64,000 nt of DNA from Pyrococcus sp. NA2 (GCF_000211475.1 NC_015474.1:1116001-1180000), one strand, 5' to 3'; shown: positions 9,701 to 17,394, numbered from the stretch's first letter. Translations and numbers: made by a program. Notes: generated by a model not told the origin, from the letters alone.

Positions 9701-10079
9701 CCGTAACCCTAGTTACAACCCCTTCTACTTGAATCAACTTATTTATATGCTCGGCACCTATCTCCTTGACCATCAACGTCTTTGGAAGGTTATGGAATCT
9801 TGCATGAACTCTTGGAAAGTCTTCCCTTAGGAAGTCTTCCTTGAGGATTATCTGTATGGCATCTTCAGCCGCTAAGATACACTCTTCTGGATTTTCGAGA
9901 ACTTCATTGGCCAACTCTGGATCGTAAGAGTTCAGATGCATCCAGTTTATTGCTATGGACTTCTTTGGGGTTATCGTTAGCAGATCCTTTATTTTACCCA
10001 TGTACAGAGGTTCCTCACCTTCCTCTGTATACTCCCTCAGGAATTTAACAAACCTCTCAATAATCTCCTCCCTCTCCAT
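6726..10079 (-). CDS. mcm: Replicative helicase MCM precursor with two inteins
   Basis: The precursor is 1117 residues; removing two inteins leaves 680, the normal archaeal MCM length. The mature protein is the hexameric 3'-5' helicase of the replication fork. Visible features are the N-terminal zinc site (C139, C142, C162, C165), Walker A GDPGVAK-SQ, Walker B LADGGYALIDELDKM, the sensor region AAANPKHGRF, the arginine finger in LLSRFDL and a C-terminal winged helix. Intein 1 splits the Walker A motif after its lysine; intein 2 follows only 27 host residues later. ATG 10079 is chosen because GGTGA lies five bases before it; an in-frame ATG at 10100 lies inside the GINS gene. Confidence 0.97.
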   Translation of the reverse strand: MEREEIIERFVKFLREYTEEGEEPLYMGKIKDLLTITPKKSIAINWMHLNSYDPELANEVLENPEECILAAEDAIQIILKEDFLREDFPRVHARFHNLPKTLMVKEIGAEHINKLIQVEGVVTRVTEIKPFVSVAVFVCKDCGYEMVVPQRPYEGFVSVKKCEQCGSKNVQLDVEKSKFVNFQMFRIQDRPETLRGGQMPRFIDGILLDDIVDTAMPGDRVIVVGILRVIQEKREKVPTFKKVIEVNHIEPVSKELEELEISPEEEQKIRELAKRKDIVSAIVDSIAPAIYGYKEVKKGIALALFGGVSRTLPDGTRLRGDIHVLLVGDPGVAKCVDYETEVILGDGSRKKIGEIVEKAIKKAEKEGRLQRIDDGFYAPIDLEVYALDSRTLKIRKVKANIAWKRTAPERMLKIRTKKGREIKVTPTHPFFTFEDGTFKTRKATELRIGDKIATPREDNDPVNIPETCDEELEELLLNSDIFWDEVVEIEEYKPKNPWVYDLQVPEHHNFIANDLIVHNSQLLRYVANLAPRAIYTSGKSSSAAGLCVAPDTKVLTDKGEREIGKLVEEWMREVGEIKYKMGISFAPYLGKVRTFKGGKVICSPASRVWKLRAPEKLVKVTTESGRSIALTSETKLLTLENGEYSWIEAGNIRPGAYVGTLTGEKIIPRIRKTIVELANLYGIDVNLEEVKETLESIQKADISKMRVPGREETYEELLKKLENAKGKEKNELLIILSDASDVHEIVKEKVMKIKEIIESDIGWERVTKVELVDSPEYVYDLTVEGSHNFIANGFIVHNTAAVVRDEFTGGWVLEAGALVLADGGYALIDELDKMSDRDRSVIHEALEQQTISLSKAGITATLNARTTVIAAANPKHGRFNKMKRISEQIDLPPTLLSRFDLIFVLMDEPDEKLDSEIARHILRVRRGESEVVTPKIPHDLLRKYIAYARKNVHPVISEEAMEEIQKYYVKMRKSAKKSSEDEIKPIPITARQLEALIRLSEAHARMRLSPIVTREDAREAIKLMEYTLRQIAVDEAGQLDVTILEVGQSARKLSKVEKILDIIKKLERTSERGAKVEDILEEAMKVGIDKNEAREILEKLLIGGQIYMPETGYYRTV
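7686..8441 (-). other. MCM intein 2 (252 residues)
   Basis: The intein begins at C547 of the precursor (CVAPDTKVLTDKGEREIG) and ends ...SHNFIANGFIVHN before host threonine (TAAVVRDEF). Splicing blocks are present: the N-terminal Cys, the B-block region KLVKVTTESGRSIALTSE, and the C-terminal His-Asn. The middle is a charged helical linker with no LAGLIDADG motif, so it is a mini-intein without homing activity. It sits in the conserved segment TSGKSSSAAGL/TAAVV downstream of Walker A. Confidence 0.95.
8523..9077 (-). other. MCM intein 1 (185 residues), inside the Walker A motif
   Basis: The intein begins at C335 (CVDYETEVILGDGSRKKIG) and ends ...HHNFIANDLIVHN before host serine (SQLLRYV). Block B TPTHPFF and the C-terminal His-Asn are intact, and the host +1 residue is Ser. 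There is no endonuclease domain, so it is a mini-intein. It interrupts GDPGVAK/S, so no ATPase activity is possible before splicing. Confidence 0.96.
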
Positions 10080-10080
10080 A

Positions 10081-10572
10081 CTACTCACCAAGCCATTCAT
10101 TCCTTATCTTTGAAATCTGGAGGTATATTCTCCTCTCTTGAGGGGCCAATCTAGCGAGAATTTCCATGCTGTTTGGTCTAAGTCTCACAGCTTCGAGGAT
10201 CTTCTTGAACCTTATCTCTTTTAGTGTCCTGTACTTCTTCTTTAGGTTCTTCAATTTTGTTAACTTCGTATGTATCACATCTATGCTTGCACCTTCCCCC
10301 TTCTGTACATACCTTTCCAGATAGTATATGTAGAACTCGGCCTTTTCATATAGATCCTCAGGGATAGCTGAGAGGGGGGCATTCTTTCTTTCTTCATCAA
10401 GAATCTTATCAATCTCGCCTATTACCTTGTCAGCCTCATCTATTATCTCCACTATTCCCATCTCCCAGAGTTCTCTCGCCTTCCAATCCTCTATAATGAT
10501 CATATCACCTTCATTCCAATTATCAAAGGCTTTGAGCACTTTTACGGGAACCAGGGCTTTACCAGTTAACAT
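10081..10572 (-). CDS. gins23: GINS complex subunit, Gins23 type
   Basis: A 163-residue replication factor of the CMG-like complex, which bridges MCM and the GAN/RecJ-like nuclease. The beta-rich segment PVKVLKAFDNWNEGDMIIIEDWKARELWEMGIVEII at the N terminus followed by a long helical domain is the domain order of archaeal Gins23. The genomic position directly upstream of mcm (one base between the stop and the MCM ATG) is typical of Thermococcales Gins23, while Gins15 lies elsewhere. Identification rests on the context and this domain order. Confidence 0.88.
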   Translation of the reverse strand: MLTGKALVPVKVLKAFDNWNEGDMIIIEDWKARELWEMGIVEIIDEADKVIGEIDKILDEERKNAPLSAIPEDLYEKAEFYIYYLERYVQKGEGASIDVIHTKLTKLKNLKKKYRTLKEIRFKKILEAVRLRPNSMEILARLAPQERRIYLQISKIRNEWLGE

Positions 10573-10640
10573 AACCCCTCACCGTTGCAAGGATAGGATT
10601 GTCCTGGTGTAATTTAAAATGTTTGCCAGAAGAAGAGGGC

Positions 10641-11387
10641 CTAGGTCAAATCCCCACATGTGCAATAGTGCTCGTATGCAAGAGTTTCTAAGTCTTCAAA
10701 TCCAGTTCTAGTTTTTGCTGAGAGATAGAGGACCCTAACCGGTGGAAGCACTTCCTTCATTATCGAGCACATCTTATATGCCATGAGACCTTGTGTAGAG
10801 CTGTCGAATTTTAGTTTACTCGTTAGGTAGTCCAGATCTTCAAAGTACTTCCTATGTCTCTCAATCTCTTCTTCCCCAAGCAAGTCAACCTTATTCAGTG
10901 CAGGTATTGTCGTTGCTCCGAGTCTGAGATCTATCAAGAGCGCAAAGAATCTAACAAAGCAGTAATCTGTAGGTTTCTTTAATATTTCTGGATCAGAGAG
11001 ATATACAACGAGTGGGTATGGAAGATTCTCCATGAGCTTTACTCCAAACTCGTGGAAGAGAAAGGTTTCCATTTGACCGGGAGTATCTATAAGGACGTAA
11101 TCCGCCTCTCTTTCAAGTTTCAAAATCTCGCTTAGATAATAATCAAATTTACTCATTAACCTATCGTAACTTTCAACTATGGCTCCATTTGGTCCATATC
11201 CCTCTTTCATTATTTCTTCAACCGTTATAAACTCTCTCACGTCTACATTTGCTTCGTAGGGTAACTCTTTGACACCAGTATCTAAGTTAACATAAGCAAC
11301 TCTGTAATTCTCCTCGAGATACTTGCCAAAGGCTCCAGTTAGGCTTGTCTTCCCACTCCCAGCCGTTCCAACGAACACTATTATCAT
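10641..11387 (-). CDS. GPN-loop GTPase
   Basis: A 248-residue homodimeric GTPase. G1 is GTAGSGKTSL near residue 7, the family-defining GPN insertion is GYGPNGAIVESYDRL, G3 is DTPGQ and G4 is NKVD. A well-studied P. abyssi homolog has the same architecture. Eukaryotic relatives help import or assemble RNA polymerase II; the archaeal role is unsettled. The C terminus ends HYCTCGDLT with two close cysteines. It lies 43 bases downstream of minD on the same strand. Confidence 0.93.
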   Translation of the reverse strand: MIIVFVGTAGSGKTSLTGAFGKYLEENYRVAYVNLDTGVKELPYEANVDVREFITVEEIMKEGYGPNGAIVESYDRLMSKFDYYLSEILKLEREADYVLIDTPGQMETFLFHEFGVKLMENLPYPLVVYLSDPEILKKPTDYCFVRFFALLIDLRLGATTIPALNKVDLLGEEEIERHRKYFEDLDYLTSKLKFDSSTQGLMAYKMCSIMKEVLPPVRVLYLSAKTRTGFEDLETLAYEHYCTCGDLT

Positions 11388-11430
11388 GGCACTTCCCGGG
11401 GGTATAAGAATTAGGGAGGCCTAATAAACT

Positions 11431-12168
11431 TTAGTACATCACCTTAGCCTTTATACCCGCAAGCTTGTCTATTTCCTCTGCTAGTTTAACGAAGGCTTGA
11501 GCACCCTTACTTTCGGGCTTATACTTAACGGCTGGAATTCCCTCTAAGGTTCCTTCTCTGATCGCTGGGTCTTCAGGAATTACGGCTAAAAGAGGAACAT
11601 CCATGACATCTTGAGCTGCTTCTGGTGGTATATCGTTCTCGGATCTTCCGTATCTATTTAGCACGAATCCGAGAATTGCCAAGCCAGCTCTTTTAAGAAC
11701 TACTCCCACCTTCATTGTATCAGTGAGACAGGAGATCTCTGGATTCGTAACGAGTAATGCTTCCTCACCGCTAAGCATTGCACTCATTGCATCTAACTGG
11801 AGTCCAGCGGGACAATCAATTAGAATAAAATCATACTCTCCCTTCAAAGATTTTATGACATCTGGCAACTTTCTTGGGTCCGCTTTTATCACGTGTTCCC
11901 AATCGACGGCTCCAGGGAGTATGTATACGTTCTCGAACTGAGTCATGTATATGGCATCTTCAAGCTTTACCTCTCCAGCGAGAACATCGTGGAGGGTTGC
12001 CTCAACGTCATCAACTCCAAGAACGAGGCTTAGATTTGCCATTGTTAAATCCCCGTCAACGGCAAGAACTTTCTTTCCCATCTCACCTAAAGCGACGGAG
12101 AGATTGGCGGTTACAGTTGTTTTCCCTGTTCCTCCTTTTCCTGAGACTATTGAGATGATCCTGGTCAT
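11431..12168 (-). CDS. minD: MinD/ParA-family ATPase
   Basis: A 245-residue deviant Walker A ATPase. The N terminus carries SGKGGTGKTTVTANL with the signature lysine two residues after the first glycine, a switch-like region AVDGDLTMANLSL, and DCPAGLQLDAMSAM as Walker B. A short C-terminal tail with IDKLAGIKAKVM could be an amphipathic membrane-targeting helix. No MinC or MinE is in the window, so a division-site role is not implied. The start ATG has GGGAGGT seven bases upstream. Confidence 0.92.
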   Translation of the reverse strand: MTRIISIVSGKGGTGKTTVTANLSVALGEMGKKVLAVDGDLTMANLSLVLGVDDVEATLHDVLAGEVKLEDAIYMTQFENVYILPGAVDWEHVIKADPRKLPDVIKSLKGEYDFILIDCPAGLQLDAMSAMLSGEEALLVTNPEISCLTDTMKVGVVLKRAGLAILGFVLNRYGRSENDIPPEAAQDVMDVPLLAVIPEDPAIREGTLEGIPAVKYKPESKGAQAFVKLAEEIDKLAGIKAKVMY

Positions 12169-12279
12169 GCGAAAACCTCCCTACTAAATCTGGTAGTTTC
12201 GGCTTATAATTTTTCTCAGCTGTCATTTAGTCCATCATCGAAACGTTAAGCTTTTAAATTAACTGGGATAGCTCAGAAC

Positions 12280-13137
12280 ATGCTAACGGGAATTTTGTTG
12301 GCACTAACATCGGCGTTCTGCTGGGGCACGGCTTCAGTTTTAATAAAAGTTGGGTTAAGGGGCAAAAGTCCAATATCAGCTAATATCGTGAGGCTCTACT
12401 TCTCATCTCTTCTCTACGTGATAATCTTCTACTTCGGAGGAAATTTCCTGGAGATAAGTGAGTTACCTTTAAAGTATCATATCCTTGCCTTTATTTCAGC
12501 TCAATTTGGATTCGTCATTGGAGATTACTTCTACTTTTCTGCTCTTAAACTTCTTGGAGTTTCAAGAACGGTTCCAATAACATCTACATATCCCCTCTGG
12601 ACTATAGTTTGGGCATTCCTATTCTTGGGGAGAGAGGTTACCTTAAGGATAATCACTGGGGCGATTTTGATAGTTTTGGCAATAATTCTCGTTAGCAAAG
12701 TGGAGAGCGAGGAACATAGGAGCTTAAGGGGGATAATTTATGCTTTCATAACTCCCATATCTTGGAGCATGGCAATAGTAATCATGGATTGGCTTTCGAA
12801 CACGGTATCATCACTAACATTGGCTGGGTTGAGAATAATTTATGCGGCTATCGGAGTAACCTTCCTTTCCTGGAAGGCTATAGGAGAAATTAAAAACATT
12901 AGCTTCCAGGAAACAATAGTTATCTCAACGGCTGGACTTCTAGGCTTAATCCTTGGTCAGTATACCTTTGTAAAATCCGTGGCATTACTTGGCTCTCAAA
13001 TTGCAACCCCAGTTACTGCGATAAATCCGATAATATCAACGAGTTTGGCGGTGATATTCTTAAAGGAGCCTCCAAATTGGAAAATTTTTGTGGGCCTGAT
13101 AATGGTTGTTACTGGGATATGGCTGATCTCTGGCTAA
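12280..13137 (+). CDS. EamA/DMT-superfamily transporter, ten TM segments
   Basis: A 285-residue integral membrane protein with ten predicted spans arranged as two EamA repeats (about 1-135 and 150-285). Each repeat ends with a typical LFLGREVT or FLKEPPN motif. Members export metabolites or amino acids; the substrate cannot be read from sequence. It has its own promoter region upstream (AGCTTTTAAATTAAC near 12247-12262) and overlaps the convergent regulator gene by four bases. Confidence 0.86.
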   Translation: MLTGILLALTSAFCWGTASVLIKVGLRGKSPISANIVRLYFSSLLYVIIFYFGGNFLEISELPLKYHILAFISAQFGFVIGDYFYFSALKLLGVSRTVPITSTYPLWTIVWAFLFLGREVTLRIITGAILIVLAIILVSKVESEEHRSLRGIIYAFITPISWSMAIVIMDWLSNTVSSLTLAGLRIIYAAIGVTFLSWKAIGEIKNISFQETIVISTAGLLGLILGQYTFVKSVALLGSQIATPVTAINPIISTSLAVIFLKEPPNWKIFVGLIMVVTGIWLISG

Positions 13138-14126
13138 TCGAGCTTGATCTTCTTTATTACCCTAACTATAAATGTCTTCCCACTCTTCTCTCTCTCCACT
13201 ATACCTTTCTTCTCCAAATCTTGGATTATCCTACTTATGGTTGGTCTTGAGTAGCCAACCATATACGGAAGCTCTTCCTGCTTTACTTCTCCTCCATTTT
13301 CAATTATTGCCCTTAAGACGGCAAGCTCCTTTTCGTTCAATTGTTCTAGGAATTCAGAAATTTCCTTACTTCTCTTCCTCCAAAGGTATGCTATGATTGG
13401 ACTTAAGATAATGAGGGTTACAATGACCCCCAGGAAGAAGGGTTTGGATGTTGTGCCAGGCTGTTGTGGCTGGGGAGTAGAAGTTTCGATTGGAGGAGGT
13501 TCAATGTCCCTTCCTATCCAATATGTTTCATATCCCATATCCTCTAGCGTCTTCTCTATTGTTTCATTTATCCCGAATCCAACTAAAATCACTATTTTTG
13601 CTTTTAATTTTTCTATTCCCTGGAGGGCACTTGGGGATAACTGATTTTCCCACGTAAGGAGAATTGGACATTTATACTCCATAGCAAATTCTGAGGCTGC
13701 AAGCGTTGAGCCATAGTCCCAAGCACTTGCTAAGATAACGACTTTGCTTCCATTGGGATAAAAGTGGAGAGCCAATTTTTCCGCTGTTTCAGTTCTATCA
13801 GCACCTCCAATCCTCGTAACTCTGAATCCCATATCTTTTAACTCTTTTTCAATATTTAAGCTTACAGCATTTGTATTTCCAATTATCAACGCCTTGTCCC
13901 TTCCCAATTGTATGTAAGAATAGAGTTGAGCTTTTGTTACTGGATCTAGCTCTTTAGGATTTACGGGGAGTATTGGGGCATTTATCAGATGAGAATAGGG
14001 AAGGGAAATCAAATAGTCAATTAGATCGTCGTTCCTAACTATTATTAGATCATAACTCTCATCTTCAGCAAAGGCCATTGGGAGGATGAGAGTTAGAATG
14101 ATTACAATTGATAAAACTTTTCTCAC
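13134..14126 (-). CDS. Membrane-anchored regulator: exported cell-wall-binding-like domain, TM helix, cytoplasmic wHTH
   Basis: A 330-residue one-component design. Residues 1-20 are a signal peptide; 25-205 resemble the cell-wall-binding repeat 2 fold, including RIGGADRTETAEKLA and ILASAWDYGSTLAAS; 210-228 are a Pro/Thr/Gln linker; 230-249 are a transmembrane helix ending in a positive cluster (WRKRSK); 262-325 are a winged helix with the recognition helix SRPTISRIIQDLEKKGIV. The sensor should be outside and the DNA-binding domain inside. The start GTG has GGAGGTGATAGT just upstream. Target genes are unknown; the divergent neighbour is S6e. Confidence 0.82.
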   Translation of the reverse strand: MRKVLSIVIILTLILPMAFAEDESYDLIIVRNDDLIDYLISLPYSHLINAPILPVNPKELDPVTKAQLYSYIQLGRDKALIIGNTNAVSLNIEKELKDMGFRVTRIGGADRTETAEKLALHFYPNGSKVVILASAWDYGSTLAASEFAMEYKCPILLTWENQLSPSALQGIEKLKAKIVILVGFGINETIEKTLEDMGYETYWIGRDIEPPPIETSTPQPQQPGTTSKPFFLGVIVTLIILSPIIAYLWRKRSKEISEFLEQLNEKELAVLRAIIENGGEVKQEELPYMVGYSRPTISRIIQDLEKKGIVEREKSGKTFIVRVIKKIKLD

Positions 14127-14247
14127 ACTATCACCTCCAAATAAGTTAAATCAATTAACCCCAAGGTTTTTAAATTATTTAAATTTTCATGATTCGGACA
14201 AGGGGGTACCCGATGAATCCCGCTGATGAGAGTGGAGGTGGGAGGAA

Positions 14248-14625
14248 ATGGCAACCTTTAAGCTTGTTATTTCAGATCCAAAAAGTGGGATAGCAAAGCA
14301 AATAGAGATTACGGGAGATGCAGCAGAGAAGCTAATTGGAAAAAAGATAGGCGACCAGATTCCAGTGAAGGAGTTAGGGATTGATTTAAAAGCCCTCTTC
14401 GGCAAGGACTTTCCAGAGGACGTTAAGATGGAGATCAGGGGAGGAACAGATAAAGATGGCTTTCCAATGAGGCCTGATGTGCATGGGCCCAGGAGAGTTA
14501 GAATCTTGTTATCGAAGGGTCCTGGATTTAGACCTAAAGAGAAGGGCGAGAGAAGAAAGAAAACTGTCAGAGGAAACACAATAAGCCCAGAGATAGTTCA
14601 GGTTAACGTTAAGTTGATATACTAA
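14248..14625 (+). CDS. rps6e: Ribosomal protein S6e
   Basis: A 125-residue small-subunit protein with typical archaeal S6e signatures [13 protein letters not shown] at the N terminus and [22 protein letters not shown]. It lacks the long eukaryotic tail. The start ATG is preceded by GGAGGTGGGAGGAA, which offers two overlapping ribosome binding sites. A long AT-rich box (14167-14187) supplies the promoter, giving a leader of roughly 40-50 bases that contains GGGGGTACCC and CTGATGAG. Confidence 0.95.
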   Translation: MATFKLVISDPKSGIAKQIEITGDAAEKLIGKKIGDQIPVKELGIDLKALFGKDFPEDVKMEIRGGTDKDGFPMRPDVHGPRRVRILLSKGPGFRPKEKGERRKKTVRGNTISPEIVQVNVKLIY

Positions 14626-14627
14626 CC

Positions 14628-14635
14628 TTTAAATA
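14628..14635 (+). promoter_or_regulatory. TATA box for the structured RNA/leader at 14659
   Basis: TTTAAATA lies directly after the S6e stop codon. Its centre is 27 bases before the first G of the GC-rich hairpin, matching archaeal TATA-to-start spacing. Confidence 0.6.
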
Positions 14636-14658
14636 CCCTAACCTCTCTATATTATTTT

Positions 14659-14730
14659 GCGCGGCTCAGGCCGGCAAGTGCCGAAGCAATGGGGCCGCGC
14701 TAGACCAGGCTACACCCCGGGGTGTTAGTT
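14659..14730 (+). ncRNA. Candidate structured RNA or cis-regulatory leader
   Basis: A GC-rich island in AT-rich surroundings. GCGCGGC (14659-14665) pairs with GCCGCGC (14694-14700); an inner hairpin CGGC-AAGT-GCCG spans 14672-14683, leaving asymmetric internal loops TCAGGC and AAGCAATGGG. Thirteen bases further is a perfect palindrome, ACACCCCGGGGTGT (14712-14725), which contains the GGGGTG that can serve as ribosome binding site for the next gene. It could be a riboswitch-like leader or a free small RNA; I recognise no known family. Coordinates of the ends are approximate. Confidence 0.5.
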
Positions 14731-15477
14731 TTGCAACTTCCATCATTCCTAATTGCCGTCCTTTCCACGATTTTAATGATATTAGTTGTCACTACTTCAT
14801 ACGAATCCTTTTATCTTCTGATCTTCATTTTGACCTTAATGTTGCTAAGCCTTTCTCATTATTACATTCTTCTGATAATTCCCCTCACATTTCTGTTAAT
14901 TCCAAAACCTGCTAGAGAATTGGGTGTAGTTGCGCTAGGATTATTCCTTGCATCTCCAGATATAAGAATGAAACTTGGAGAAGATGCAGTGATGAGGCTG
15001 TTTCTCCTTTCCCTTGTCCTTATCCTATTAATAAACCAAAAGCCAAGGAAGCTAATAGCAAGAACAATCTGGTTAATAACTTCTGTTGTTGTATCTTTAA
15101 CACTTGCAGTTATCGATCCAATAGCTATCCTTCTCATTCCAGCTTATATTATGTCGTTTCCAAGAGATGTTATTGCCTACATGTACTCTCTTTTAGTTTC
15201 CCTTGGAATTGGAGTGCTATACGAATATTCGCTTTATCATTTCCCAACTCCTGGCCTAGAACTTTACAATGGAATCTTCATTCCGCTCCTTTTAGTTTCA
15301 TACTCAATTTTTGAGGGAAAGTCAGAGGTGTTGAAAAAGAAGCAAACAATGTTCATGCTGATACTCTCGATTTTGATGGTACCGTTCATTGGAACGTATA
15401 GTGTTGAGTTCACCTTTCTTCTTTCAATTTTAAGTGTTAGGCTTGCAGTTTCTCTTCGTCCAGCTGGGGAGTATTAG
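14731..15477 (+). CDS. Integral membrane protein, unknown function
   Basis: I do not recognise a family. About 248 residues with seven to nine hydrophobic helices and very short loops; few charged residues occur in the first 60. There is no signature motif for a transporter or enzyme. The start is probably TTG 14731 with GGGGTG eight bases upstream; GTG 14722 is in frame but lies within the palindrome. The gene follows the structured element at 14659. Its end overlaps the convergent DUF2110 gene by four bases. Confidence 0.7.
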   Translation: MQLPSFLIAVLSTILMILVVTTSYESFYLLIFILTLMLLSLSHYYILLIIPLTFLLIPKPARELGVVALGLFLASPDIRMKLGEDAVMRLFLLSLVLILLINQKPRKLIARTIWLITSVVVSLTLAVIDPIAILLIPAYIMSFPRDVIAYMYSLLVSLGIGVLYEYSLYHFPTPGLELYNGIFIPLLLVSYSIFEGKSEVLKKKQTMFMLILSILMVPFIGTYSVEFTFLLSILSVRLAVSLRPAGEY

Positions 15478-16214
15478 CTCTCTTCACGTGGAAACTTTAT
15501 TGCTCCTATCTTGGCGGGCTTTATGTAGGGTCCAATTTCTTTTATTATCCCTGGAGCATGGGTTCCCTTCTTGAGAATCAACATTGTCTCCATAAGACCA
15601 AGTTCCTCAATTCTCTTGACATCTCTGCTGTGTCCCGTCTCAACTAGAGCCCTTTCAACGTTCTCACTTATGGTACCAGCTATAAACAACTTATCATGTT
15701 TATCGCTTGTCCATCCTTTGATCTTCTTTATCCACTTTTCAGTCAAATAAACTTCGATCTCTTGTGCTAATTTTTCAACCTTATTGACTACAACCTGAAC
15801 TGGGAGATTATCAACCCACCCAAACTCTCTTATCATCTGCCTCACGGGCTTTTCACCAAAAGTTCTCTTTAGCCAATACAGAGGAAGAAGAGCGTCTTTT
15901 GGCCTTGGTCTTAGAATTCCTATATCAACGTAGGCTCCATATCCAACTTTTCCTAAGTCTGTAAACCTTCCAATAAAAATATCCCCTTCATTTACGTTTG
16001 AAAGTGAATAGGGTATTTCCCCAAATTCTTCTTTAACTAAGTTTGCGGAAATCTCTGAATCTTCGCCTTCAAAACTTATCTTTACCCATTGTTTCTTCGT
16101 TATTGAAATCCTCCATTTAACTTCGAGGTCTCCAAGTAAAGCTCTAAGCTTTTTATCCAACTTATTAAATCCGCTCCTATCTCCATAAATCTTCTGCGGG
16201 ATTATAACTTCCAT
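15474..16214 (-). CDS. DUF2110 family protein
   Basis: A 246-residue archaeal protein of unknown role that I assign to DUF2110 from overall resemblance. The middle part, about residues 75-110 (EGDIFIGRFTDLGKVGYGAYVDIGI), looks like an S1/OB-type RNA-binding strand pattern. It starts seven bases after the TFE gene in the same direction, an arrangement I recall in other Thermococcales, which suggests a role linked to transcription or RNA. ATG 16214 has GTGAAGAGAT upstream. Confidence 0.78.
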   Translation of the reverse strand: MEVIIPQKIYGDRSGFNKLDKKLRALLGDLEVKWRISITKKQWVKISFEGEDSEISANLVKEEFGEIPYSLSNVNEGDIFIGRFTDLGKVGYGAYVDIGILRPRPKDALLPLYWLKRTFGEKPVRQMIREFGWVDNLPVQVVVNKVEKLAQEIEVYLTEKWIKKIKGWTSDKHDKLFIAGTISENVERALVETGHSRDVKRIEELGLMETMLILKKGTHAPGIIKEIGPYIKPAKIGAIKFPREES

Positions 16215-16220
16215 ATCTCT

Positions 16221-16787
16221 TCACTTTTTCCTTCTTTTCTTTCCTCTACTCTTCTTTTCTTTCTCCTTCTTTGGAGGACTTCTGAGGCCAAGCTCTATTT
16301 CCAGTTCCTCAATTCTCTTCTTTAACTCTTCAATTACTTTTGAGTTATCATACTCTTGGAGTATTTCCCCACATATTGGGCATCTAAATCCGTATTCAAA
16401 TGCTTCGTCAAATGTTAGCTTTGGATGTTCGGGATTTCCGCAATGGTAATAAACTTCATTGCTTTCTTCTTGAAGCATTTTTTTGAGCTTCTCTAGCTCT
16501 TGCATTTTCCTTGTTCTGATAATTTCAGGTAATCTTCTTGTTTCTATATGCCAGTAATAATAGTACCATCCAGTTTCTTCATCCTTCACTCTCTTAAAGT
16601 CCGCTAGCTTTGCATCATATAGGGCGTATAAGATCTTTCTGACTGTATTAACCCTTATTCCTGTAATTTCGGCTAATTCTTCATCCGTTGCTTCTCCTTT
16701 CTTCTCTAGGGCCTTGACTATTTTGATTGCTTCTTCACCTCCAATATCCCTGGCTATCTCGAGTAGCTCTTTGTTCCTTCTTGACAT
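16221..16787 (-). CDS. tfe: Transcription factor E (TFE alpha)
   Basis: The 188-residue archaeal homolog of TFIIE-alpha, which stimulates promoter opening by RNA polymerase. Residues 1-90 form the extended winged helix ([43 protein letters not shown]). A zinc ribbon follows with [28 protein letters not shown], where one canonical cysteine of the first pair appears as C-x-x-P-E-H. A lysine-rich tail ([14 protein letters not shown]) closes it. The strong GGAGAGCAGAG region lies just upstream of the ATG. Confidence 0.95.
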   Translation of the reverse strand: MSRRNKELLEIARDIGGEEAIKIVKALEKKGEATDEELAEITGIRVNTVRKILYALYDAKLADFKRVKDEETGWYYYYWHIETRRLPEIIRTRKMQELEKLKKMLQEESNEVYYHCGNPEHPKLTFDEAFEYGFRCPICGEILQEYDNSKVIEELKKRIEELEIELGLRSPPKKEKEKKSRGKKRRKK

Positions 16788-16877
16788 TCTCTGCTCTCCC
16801 CCCGGAATTTTGTTCTTGGCACAATTTAATATTTGTCAACTTAAATATAAATACTTTAAGGAAGATACAAGAAGGGA

Positions 16878-17159
16878 TTATTTGGTCAGGTACTCATCAA
16901 CAAGCTCTTCTGCGGAGGGTTTATATATTTCTAGGACTTCTATGTCCTCTATCACATTCCCCTCTCTTAATTTGAGTTTCACTTTTCCTCCATATACTTG
17001 AAGGTCTAAGAGGCCATAGACGACGTCTTCTGCCTCTATTGGGCTCTTGAACTTCATTATATACTCTCCGTCCTCAGTGATGAGCTTGACCCACCATTCG
17101 TTCTTCCTTTTAAATGGTCTTGTAACTTTTGGTTTGAACTTTTCAATGATTACTTCCAA
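16878..17159 (-). CDS. Conserved hypothetical protein, 93 residues
   Basis: No family recognised. The product is a small soluble protein with two beta-rich halves (KNEWWVKLITEDGEYIMKFK; VYGGKVKLKLREGNVIEDIEVLEIYK) around a short helix, and no cysteines. The start is well supported by GGGGGTGAC seven bases upstream. It lies upstream of TFE in the same direction, separated by about 90 bases with an AT-rich promoter-like stretch, so it is probably a separate unit. Confidence 0.72.
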   Translation of the reverse strand: MEVIIEKFKPKVTRPFKRKNEWWVKLITEDGEYIMKFKSPIEAEDVVYGLLDLQVYGGKVKLKLREGNVIEDIEVLEIYKPSAEELVDEYLTK

Positions 17160-17228
17160 TTATGTCACCCCCACATCTCTGAGGCCACTGGGCTTGTAGG
17201 TTATCACCCTTATAGTCCACGAAAAAGC

Positions 17229-17236
17229 TTATAAAA
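17229..17236 (+). promoter_or_regulatory. TATA box of tRNA-Lys
   Basis: TTATAAAA lies with its centre 29 bases before the tRNA 5' end. Confidence 0.7.
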
Positions 17237-17261
17237 CTTCTGTTAACTTAAACATTCGGGT

Positions 17262-17339
17262 GGGCCGGTAGCTCAGCCTGGTCAGAGCACCGGGCTTTTA
17301 ACCCGGTGGTCGCGGGTTCAAATCCCGCCCGGCCCGCCA
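17262..17339 (+). tRNA. tRNA-Lys (anticodon UUU)
   Basis: A 78-base cloverleaf. Acceptor stem GGGCCGG/CCGGCCC, anticodon stem CCGGG/CCCGG enclosing CTTTTAA (anticodon TTT), T arm GCGGG-TTCAAAT-CCCGC, discriminator G, and encoded CCA. The reverse strand shows the familiar false reading AGRDLNPRPP, which is an artefact. Confidence 0.96.
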
Positions 17340-17394
17340 TTGAATTTTTAGGATGTTATTAGAATTATCCAGATTGAGGTGGTGATATATCCTA

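Noticed and set aside
14205-14247. C/D-box sRNA in the S6e leader (GATGA...CTGATGA)
   Set aside because: The spacing between box-like elements is only six bases and there is no closing D box; more likely a simple leader.
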